The translations under genes were made by a program, and so were the position numbers. Below are positions 37,700 through 42,677 of a stretch of DNA of 42,677 nt, in pieces. The DNA comes from Pseudomonadota bacterium (lineage in GTDB: Bacteria; Pseudomonadota; Gammaproteobacteria; Burkholderiales; Burkholderiaceae_C): NCBI GenBank assembly GCA_018241405.1, contig JAFEDY010000027.1, positions 1 to 42,677 of the forward strand. Reading direction: 5' to 3'. The notes beneath the pieces are model-generated. The model was given only the letters and a program-made list of their open reading frames with translations. It did no database searches and had not been told where the DNA came from. The first letter of the stretch is position 1. Each line of letters begins with the position of its first letter.

Positions 37700-37771
37700 C
37701 AAGGCACTCCAGCCGACCCCCACGCCTCCGCTTCGCTACGGTGCGGGGTCGGCTGAGTTTAAGCGTTAGGC
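37694..37771 (+). other. attC 9 (78 bp)
   Basis: GGCTAAC to GTTAGGC, with stem CAGCCGACCCC / GGGGTCGGCTG and a longer loop region. A different type from the 59-bp family. Confidence 0.85.
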
Positions 37772-37793
37772 ATCATAAATTTAGGATTTCCCT

Positions 37794-38180
37794 GTGCTGA
37801 GCAAAGAATCTGGCCTTCGCGCCTACGCATCGATGATCAACTCCCTCGACGCCGAGAAACTTGCACCACTGCTGGCTGACGACTTTACCTACGAATCGCA
37901 GATGGTCTTCGAACCAATCGAGTCGAAGAAAGCATTTCTTGAGTACATAAGGGTAAAATTAGAAACAATTAGGAATTCTGACTCGCCTGTATATGCCGAA
38001 ATGGGCGTCGTCCATGCTTACTTTGAAAATCAGCCGTGCGTTATCCTAGCGCAGGGGTCGAAGGAGGATTTGGTTGCCATTGTTCTCGCTAAGACCGACG
38101 GTGCCTTCTTGAAACGGTTGGACTTATGCATCGTCCCAGAGCCTCACTCTGCAAAGCGTAGCAACGACTATCCTCAGTAA
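37794..38180 (+). CDS. NTF2/SnoaL-like cassette protein, copy 1 (cassette 10)
   Basis: This 128-residue protein of likely cystatin-like alpha+beta fold has the pattern GLRAYASMINSLDAEKLAPL followed by LLADDFTYESQMV, typical of SnoaL/NTF2-like proteins. It starts at GTG 37794 with AGGA at 37783-37786. An almost identical copy lies at 42259-42645; the proteins differ only at one residue (Asp here, Glu there, in AKTDG). Its attC is the common 59-bp type, whereas the second copy has a different tail. NTF2-like folds can be enzymes or binding proteins; no function is claimed. Confidence 0.78.
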   Translation: MLSKESGLRAYASMINSLDAEKLAPLLADDFTYESQMVFEPIESKKAFLEYIRVKLETIRNSDSPVYAEMGVVHAYFENQPCVILAQGSKEDLVAIVLAKTDGAFLKRLDLCIVPEPHSAKRSNDYPQ

Positions 38181-38181
38181 T

Positions 38182-38240
38182 GCCTAACATTTCGTCGCAG
38201 CCGACCGCCTACGGCGTCGGCTGAACTCAAAGCGTTAGTC
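38182..38240 (+). other. attC 10 (common 59-bp type)
   Basis: GCCTAAC to GTTAGTC; common stem, small change CTCAAAGC instead of CTCAGGGC near the right box. Confidence 0.88.
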
Positions 38241-38268
38241 CCGCATAGAAACCCGCTTTATTTGCGCC

Positions 38269-38544
38269 ATGCTTTTTCAAACGGCATTTAGTTTCTCAGG
38301 CGTTATTCACCGCCTTGCTGGCCGTTTCTCCGGGCTTCGCCTGCAGGCAGTTTGCTTGTTTCAAGCTTTTTTGGCCGCTGGCCCTTGCGTAACAAGCGCG
38401 GTAAGCTATCATTTTGCAAGCGTTACGCCGCTTCGGTGGCGCTTTGCTTTTTCGCAGTTCGCGCCCGTCGTCAAAGTGGGGCTACCCGTTTTGGCTTCTG
38501 GGTCTAACTGTTCGTCGCAGCCGACCGCCTACGGCGTCGGCTGA
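38269..38544 (+). CDS. doubtful 91-aa ORF of 320-bp cassette family, copy 6
   Basis: The cassette spans 38235-38554 (320 bp). It is a diverged copy, with TTGCGTAACAAGCGCGGTAAGC in the hairpin weakening its pairing. No ribosome site; tail encoded by attC. Confidence 0.3.
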   Translation: MLFQTAFSFSGVIHRLAGRFSGLRLQAVCLFQAFLAAGPCVTSAVSYHFASVTPLRWRFAFSQFAPVVKVGLPVLASGSNCSSQPTAYGVG

Positions 38545-38560
38545 ACTCAGGGCGTTCGAC
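38502..38560 (+). other. attC 11 with altered right box
   Basis: GTCTAAC to GTTCGAC. The stem is the common type, but the right box departs from GTTRRRY. It bounds the AIPR cassette on the left. Confidence 0.78.
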
Positions 38561-38590
38561 ATCATAAAAATCATCACCCAGGGAGACCCA

Positions 38591-40354
38591 GTGATTTCTA
38601 CCGAGACTACGTGGCAAGAGGCGCTCGAAGCGCGCGATGATCTGGAACAGTACGCAGACAACGCGGTCGGATTATTCGCTCTTTCTCTTCGGTTCGGATT
38701 AGATGACATTCACACCGTCGCCGCAGAGTCGATCACCGACGGTAGCGACGACAAGAAATGCGACCTGATATTTATCGATCGAGAAGAGCGAGTTGCAGTC
38801 CTGGCGCAATGCTACTTTTCGACAAAAGACAAGCGGGGTGCACCTGCAAACAAGGCGTCGGATCTAAACACGGCCGTCGCTTGGCTTCTTCAGCGGCCGA
38901 TCAAGGAACTTCCTGAGCGTCTACGCTCATCCGCCACAGAACTGCGTGCAGCGATCGCTGACGGACAAATTCAGCGCTTCGAGGTCTGGTACGTACACAA
39001 TCTTCCCGAGACGGATAACGTTCAGGACGAACTAACGACCGTTACATCGACTTCCAAGACTCTAATTTCGGGGCTGAACGGCGCATCAAAGATAGTAGTT
39101 TCCTCTATGGAAATCGGACGAGAGTCACTGGAAGAACTTTACCGCGAGACGCTCTCACCAATTCTTGTCAATGACGAGATCAAGATTGATATCGAGTCAG
39201 GCTTCGCAGTTCAAGGAACAAACTGGAAAGCCTTCGTTACTGCCGTTCCTGCAAGAACACTCCATCGGCTTTACAGCAAACACAAGACACGGCTGTTTTC
39301 CGCAAACGTTCGAGACTATCTTGGTTCTAGAAAATCAGATGCCAATATCAACAACGGCATTAAGCGCACGGCCCAATCAAACCCGGAGGACTTCTGGGTT
39401 TTCAACAACGGCATTACGGTTCTGACGCATCACTTCGAAGACGTTGCCGGAAAGACGAAACGACAACTTATTCTGAACGGCGCCTCAATTGTGAACGGCG
39501 CGCAGACTACTGGAGCACTGGGTTCCTTAACTAAGGCTCCAGACGCCACCGCAATGGTCCCTGCTCGGTTCGTTCAGACTTCAAGTACCGAGGTCATTTA
39601 CGACATTATTCAGTACAACAACAGTCAAAACAAGGTCACAGCATCAGACTTCCGCAGCACTGATCGGATTCAAAAACGACTTCGAGAAGAGGTTGAAGCA
39701 ATTCCAAATGCCAAGTACGAGGGCGGACGGCGCGGCGGGCACAAAGACGCGATCGAGAGAAACAAGAATTTGCTACCTTCATACACCGTCGGTCAAGCGC
39801 TTGCAGCCTTTCATCTGGATCCGCTCACCGCATACAACTTCAAGAGCGATATTTGGGTTTCAGACAAAACCTACTCCAAGTTTTTTAACGACGACACGAA
39901 CGGACAGAATCTCGTTTTCGCGTACGGTCTACTTCGAGCGGTTGAGCACGCCAAACAGGTAGTTGTAGCAAAATCCAAATCTGATAACGCAGGAATGACC
40001 ACACAAGAAACCGACTTGCTGTCCTATTTTCGTCATCGCGGTTCCACCTACCTTTTTGTGGCAGCGATCGCCTCCTGCCTCGAAACTTTTATAGGGAGAC
40101 GCATAACGTCACCTTCCAAAGTAAGTTTCGGGCCAAAAGTCTCACCGAAACAGGCAACGCAGCACTGGCAAGATATCGTGGCTCTCGTCTCTCCCTTTTG
40201 CCAGCAACTTAGCGAAGCACTCGCGGATGGACTAAAGAGCAACGAACGCGCCCAGAAATCGATTGGTACGTTTCGAGCGCTAGTCCAAGCGACTGCGGGT
40301 GCAAACACCGAAGCTTACAAACGGTTTGCCAAGCTGATTACGGTCGCAAGATGA
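38591..40354 (+). CDS. AIPR-family protein (abortive-infection type) (cassette 12)
   Basis: This 587-residue protein has the AIPR-domain signatures FWVFNNGITVL at 268-278 and NGASIVNGAQTTGAL at 296-310. The N-terminal region (CDLIFID at 57-63, then VAVLAQCYFSTK at 68-79) resembles the D...(E/Q)xK layout of PD-(D/E)XK nucleases, but Tyr75 stands where the Lys is expected, so activity is uncertain. AIPR proteins are named for phage-resistance members. GTG 38591 is chosen because GGGAGA at 38581-38586 precedes it; the frame open to 38414 crosses an attC and a different cassette. This is a very large cassette (38555-40407, 1853 bp) with one gene and an intact frame. Confidence 0.85.
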   Translation: MISTETTWQEALEARDDLEQYADNAVGLFALSLRFGLDDIHTVAAESITDGSDDKKCDLIFIDREERVAVLAQCYFSTKDKRGAPANKASDLNTAVAWLLQRPIKELPERLRSSATELRAAIADGQIQRFEVWYVHNLPETDNVQDELTTVTSTSKTLISGLNGASKIVVSSMEIGRESLEELYRETLSPILVNDEIKIDIESGFAVQGTNWKAFVTAVPARTLHRLYSKHKTRLFSANVRDYLGSRKSDANINNGIKRTAQSNPEDFWVFNNGITVLTHHFEDVAGKTKRQLILNGASIVNGAQTTGALGSLTKAPDATAMVPARFVQTSSTEVIYDIIQYNNSQNKVTASDFRSTDRIQKRLREEVEAIPNAKYEGGRRGGHKDAIERNKNLLPSYTVGQALAAFHLDPLTAYNFKSDIWVSDKTYSKFFNDDTNGQNLVFAYGLLRAVEHAKQVVVAKSKSDNAGMTTQETDLLSYFRHRGSTYLFVAAIASCLETFIGRRITSPSKVSFGPKVSPKQATQHWQDIVALVSPFCQQLSEALADGLKSNERAQKSIGTFRALVQATAGANTEAYKRFAKLITVAR

Positions 40355-40355
40355 T

Positions 40356-40413
40356 GCCGAACCCATCGTTCCAGCGGACCGCCTCCGGCGGCCGCTGAAC
40401 TCAAACGTTAGTC
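40356..40413 (+). other. attC 12 (58 bp, distinct stem)
   Basis: GCCGAAC to GTTAGTC. The stem CAGCGGACCGCC / GGCGGCCGCTG is specific to this cassette; the left box has G in the fourth position instead of a pyrimidine. Confidence 0.8.
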
Positions 40414-40441
40414 CCGCTTAGAAACCCGCTTTATTTGCGCC

Positions 40442-40717
40442 ATGCCTTTTCAAACGGCATTCAGTTTCTCAGGCGTTATTCAGCGCCTTGCTTGCCGTTT
40501 CTCCGGGCTTCGCCTGCAATCGCAGCGCCAGTTTAGAACATTTTTGGCCGCTGGCCCTTGCGTAGCAAGCGCGGCCAGCTATTATTTTGCAAGCGTTGCG
40601 CCGCCTCGGTGGCGTTTTGCTTTTTCGCAGTTTGCGCCCGTCGTCAAAGTGGGGTTTCCCGTTTTGACCATCGGGTCTAACTGTTCGTCGCAGCCGACCG
40701 CCTACGGCGTCGGCTGA
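40442..40717 (+). CDS. doubtful 91-aa ORF of 320-bp cassette family, copy 7
   Basis: The cassette spans 40408-40727 (320 bp). It begins MPFQTAFSFSGVIQ; hairpin intact apart from TATTATTTTG. It lies between two large cassettes with different attC types. No ribosome site. Confidence 0.3.
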   Translation: MPFQTAFSFSGVIQRLACRFSGLRLQSQRQFRTFLAAGPCVASAASYYFASVAPPRWRFAFSQFAPVVKVGFPVLTIGSNCSSQPTAYGVG

Positions 40718-40733
40718 ACTCAGGGCGTTGGGC
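40675..40733 (+). other. attC 13 (common 59-bp type)
   Basis: GTCTAAC to GTTGGGC, fitting GTTRRRY; common stem. Confidence 0.88.
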
Positions 40734-40775
40734 ACCAATGTGGCGGGTTCCTGACACTTGTATAGGGAGTAACTC

Positions 40776-41708
40776 ATGAGCGAAACCACTAACAAAGAAC
40801 CAGCTCAGCCGATCGCTTCGGTCGAGGCAAGCAAGGTACCTGGCCAGCCAGAGGAGCCAAAGAAACCCAGGGGGCTTGACAAGTATCAACTGCTTCTGAC
40901 GGCTAATCCAATTCTACGAAATATAGCTTTAGTACTCTGCCTTTGCCTATTTCCGATTGCGTTTGCTGTTGTATGGTTCGCATGGTTTATTTTGTTACCG
41001 GACCTCTGGGAATGGTCTTTCGCGGTGTTTACGTGGAGAAGCATTGTCGGGTTCTTCGCAGTGTTATTTCTTGCTGTTCTTCCTATTTATGCACCTATTG
41101 GTGCATTCATCGCTACTGCATATGTTCTGGAAGTCTATGCAGACGAGGCAGCAAAGAAAGTCACGCTCGTTCTGGAACGCGGAAGCTCGCTGCAGTCCGA
41201 TGCTGAGGATGAACTGGCAAAGCACGACCAAAGCGGACTCGTTCCACTTCTTCGATACAGCAGAGTGCAACTAGAGTCTTACTATGCGATAGGCCTTACC
41301 CAGACGCAGCGTAGTTTCCGCTATAGCATCATCGCAATGTGGATTGGATTTGCCGTAATCCTTGGCGGCATCATTATTCGCGTGGTAGATCTGGACCGAT
41401 TCGGCCTACGTCCTCTTGATACTGACATTAGTACGCTAGTCATCATTTCCGGCGCAATCATTGAGGTCATCTCAGCACTATTTCTTTGGGTTTACCGCAG
41501 CTCAGTTCGTCAGTTAACCTATTTTTACAATCGTCAAATGTACAACCACAGCATACTGATGTCGCAACGCATAGCTGACACAATGACGCACTCGGATGAA
41601 ATCAAGAAGACAATTATTGAAAAATTGCTCGATCGCTCTTGGGCATATGAACCAGATACCCTCCCATCCGGGCAGTCGCTACTATCTTTTCGTTCGCCGA
41701 AGGGATAA
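40776..41708 (+). CDS. membrane protein with TRADD-N-associated-like TM domain (cassette 14)
   Basis: This 310-residue protein has a Pro/Glu/Lys-rich N-terminal tail (1-35) and four membrane segments (about 49-74, 87-120, 183-204, 219-240). A conserved-looking linker YSRVQLESYYAIGLTQTQRS lies at 161-180 and a C-terminal cytoplasmic tail follows. The linker plus the two helices after it (RSFRYSIIAMWIGFAVILGG, then ISGAIIEVISALFLWVYRSS) match my memory of the cyanobacterial TRADD-N-associated two-TM domain found in predicted immune and conflict proteins. I judge this family match moderate. ATG 40776 follows AGGGAG. It is the single gene of cassette 40728-41818 and is AT-richer than the core chromosome. 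Confidence 0.7.
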   Translation: MSETTNKEPAQPIASVEASKVPGQPEEPKKPRGLDKYQLLLTANPILRNIALVLCLCLFPIAFAVVWFAWFILLPDLWEWSFAVFTWRSIVGFFAVLFLAVLPIYAPIGAFIATAYVLEVYADEAAKKVTLVLERGSSLQSDAEDELAKHDQSGLVPLLRYSRVQLESYYAIGLTQTQRSFRYSIIAMWIGFAVILGGIIIRVVDLDRFGLRPLDTDISTLVIISGAIIEVISALFLWVYRSSVRQLTYFYNRQMYNHSILMSQRIADTMTHSDEIKKTIIEKLLDRSWAYEPDTLPSGQSLLSFRSPKG

Positions 41709-41742
41709 GGACGCCTCTAGTGTCATCTCACCATACGCTGCC

Positions 41743-41824
41743 GCCCAACAAGACGTTCCAGCGGACCATCCAAAAGGGTCGCTTCGCGCCACTTTTGGCC
41801 GCCCGCTGAACTTTGACGTTAGGC
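41743..41824 (+). other. attC 14 (82 bp)
   Basis: GCCCAAC to GTTAGGC. The long stem includes CAGCGGACC... and ...GCCGCCCGCTG with imperfect middle pairing (CCAAAAGGG / CACTTTTGG). Confidence 0.82.
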
Positions 41825-41833
41825 AATTACTTC

Positions 41834-42166
41834 ATGAACCGAACCGAACTCCGCATTCTTCGCAGGGCGATAAAGTTGGTCGCACACCACAATGAGAACT
41901 TATGGTGGGAATTGAAGCACCAAATCTGGGACTTTGGATATCAAACATACTACCCTCTACAAGGTGAGTATGAGTTTCCTGCCAAGCAAGCAGTCAGCAA
42001 GCTTCCCGAAGAAGCACTACAAGAATTGCATTTGACGTACACCACCCAACTAAAACACGATCAACCGATAGATCGTGACCAACTAATAGAATATTACGCC
42101 GCAGTTATGATTGAAGAAATCGTGCGCCGGGCAGGAATCGCCGGATACAGAACGGTGGACTGGTGA
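41834..42166 (+). CDS. hypothetical 110-aa cassette protein (cassette 15)
   Basis: This 110-residue soluble protein (MNRTELRILRRAIKLVAHHN start) is rich in charged and aromatic residues, probably mostly helical, with no signal peptide. ATG 41834 is chosen; the frame continues upstream only through the attC box. There is no obvious ribosome site in the 9 bases after the attC. It fills cassette 41819-42230. I do not recognise the family. Confidence 0.6.
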   Translation: MNRTELRILRRAIKLVAHHNENLWWELKHQIWDFGYQTYYPLQGEYEFPAKQAVSKLPEEALQELHLTYTTQLKHDQPIDRDQLIEYYAAVMIEEIVRRAGIAGYRTVDW

Positions 42167-42176
42167 ACGATCATGC

Positions 42177-42236
42177 ACCTAACTGTGCAGTCAAGCCGAC
42201 CCGCCTACGGCGGGCGGCTTATCTTGCCCGTTAGGC
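42177..42236 (+). other. attC 15 (60 bp)
   Basis: ACCTAAC to GTTAGGC. The stem AAGCCGACCCGCC / GGCGGGCGGCTT is nearly identical to attC 1, at the opposite end of the visible array. Confidence 0.87.
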
Positions 42237-42258
42237 ATCATAAATTTAGGATATCCCT

Positions 42259-42645
42259 GTGCTGAGCAAAGAATCTGGCCTTCGCGCCTACGCATCGATG
42301 ATCAACTCCCTCGACGCCGAGAAACTTGCGCCACTGCTGGCTGACGACTTTACCTACGAATCGCAGATGGTCTTCGAACCAATCGAGTCGAAGAAAGCAT
42401 TTCTTGAGTACATAAGGGTAAAACTAGAAACAATTAGGAATTCTGACTCGCCTGTATATGCCGAAATGGGCGTCGTCCATGCTTACTTTGAAAATCAGCC
42501 GTGCGTTATCCTAGCGCAGGGGTCGAAGGAGGATTTGGTTGCCATTGTTCTCGCTAAGACCGAGGGTGCCTTCTTGAAACGGTTGGACTTATGCATCGTC
42601 CCAGAGCCTCACTCTGCAAAGCGTAGCAACGACTATCCTCAGTAA
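42259..42645 (+). CDS. NTF2/SnoaL-like cassette protein, copy 2 (cassette 16)
   Basis: This is a second copy of the protein at 37794-38180; the leader GTTAGGCATCATAAATTTAGGA and the whole gene are almost identical. I count four base differences over about 400 bp (ATATCC for ATTTCC in the leader, GCG for GCA, CTA for TTA, GAG for GAC). GTG start with AGGA before it. Downstream of the stop the sequence diverges sharply from the first copy at GCCTAA, so the attC is different or damaged and continues past the window edge. Confidence 0.78.
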   Translation: MLSKESGLRAYASMINSLDAEKLAPLLADDFTYESQMVFEPIESKKAFLEYIRVKLETIRNSDSPVYAEMGVVHAYFENQPCVILAQGSKEDLVAIVLAKTEGAFLKRLDLCIVPEPHSAKRSNDYPQ

Positions 42646-42650
42646 TGCCT

Positions 42651-42677
42651 AAACTGTCGCATCCCGGACGATTGCAT
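42651..42677 (+). other. partial or altered attC at the window edge
   Basis: GCCTAAAC replaces the expected GCCTAAC left box, and the following bases (TGTCGCATCCCGGACG) do not match any other attC here. Either a new attC type or the end of the array; it cannot be resolved within the window. Confidence 0.4.

Larger units (their letters stand above)
34226..42677 (+). mobile_element. integron gene-cassette array without visible integrase (CALIN-like)
   Basis: Fifteen complete attC sites in the same orientation divide this region into 15 complete cassettes plus one cut by the window edge. Each site has a YYYAAC-type left box, a self-complementary stem and a GTTRRRY-type right box. Cassette junctions (the G of each right box) are at 34502, 34822, 35100, 35420, 35796, 36116, 36436, 36818, 37765, 38234, 38554, 40407, 40727, 41818 and 42230. 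Genes run left to right, mostly one per cassette, with composition more AT-rich than the gcv genes. No tyrosine-recombinase integrase is seen. It could be a clipped chromosomal integron or one whose integrase lies to the right. Confidence 0.92.

Noticed and set aside
38414..38590. N-terminal extension of the AIPR protein by 59 codons
   Set aside because: It would translate the end of a 320-bp cassette and an attC site; GTG 38591 has GGGAGA in front.
34770..40733. CRISPR array, suggested by recurring near-identical 59-bp units
   Set aside because: Units are integron attC sites with long gene-bearing intervals of varied length (278 to over 1800 bp), not short repeats with uniform spacers; no cas genes.

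Overview
The window looks like a chromosomal segment of a high-GC betaproteobacterium, most likely family Comamonadaceae (Acidovorax / Alicycliphilus / Comamonas-like). The evidence is the Bug/TctC receptor, the TRAP and amino-acid transport genes, a tandem glycine riboswitch ahead of gcvTHP, and a small imperfect-palindrome repeat family that I recall as common in that group. The species assignment is inference. I found no rRNA, tRNA, CRISPR array, transposase or phage gene.

Layout. (1) 1-2418: a sensor histidine kinase, then a convergent Tat-type Bug receptor. (2) 2642-11530: a minus-strand run of membrane fusion protein, RND pump, TolC-type outer-membrane protein, sulfide:quinone oxidoreductase (SQR), an SQR-like flavoprotein lacking one catalytic Cys, and a DUF2892 membrane protein. 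A divergent ArsR-family regulator faces it, and the shared intergenic region holds a near-consensus sigma-70 promoter with inverted repeats at its -35. This reads as one regulated sulfide/persulfide (or related toxicant) response unit. (3) 11582-13510: two minus-strand lipoproteins, one Cys-rich and one a sialidase-like beta-propeller. (4) 13757-17941: a methyltransferase, a DTW-domain tRNA-modification protein, an AhpD-like protein, an EptA/MCR-family phosphoethanolamine transferase and a hotdog thioesterase. (5) 18085-24753: ETF:ubiquinone oxidoreductase, a three-gene ABC importer, a LysP-like permease and an Lrp-family regulator. (6) 25035-29024: a DctPQM TRAP transporter and an MBL-fold hydrolase. 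(7) 29124-33964: tandem glycine riboswitch and gcvT-gcvH-gcvP, followed by a terminator hairpin.

From about 34225 to the right edge the sequence changes character. It is an integron gene-cassette array: 15 complete attC sites (R''-type YYYAAC box, stem, GTTRRRY-type box) bound 15 complete cassettes and one that runs off the end, all oriented left to right. No integron integrase is visible, so within the window this is a cluster of attC sites lacking an integrase. Six cassettes are exactly 320 bp copies of one another and a seventh is the same cassette minus 42 bp. The missing block is a hairpin belonging to the same repeat family that lies between, and inside, core chromosomal genes.

Several other cassettes look like defence or conflict genes: a PD-(D/E)XK nuclease-like protein, a 587-residue AIPR-family protein, and a four-helix membrane protein resembling the TRADD-N-associated transmembrane domain. 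Others encode a secreted Excalibur-domain protein, an NTF2/SnoaL-like protein present twice with different attC tails, and two unknown small proteins. The array is the most unusual part of the window. The 320-bp family is the best candidate for an undescribed element: constant length, no Shine-Dalgarno sequence, no clear protein-level constraint and a conserved hairpin.
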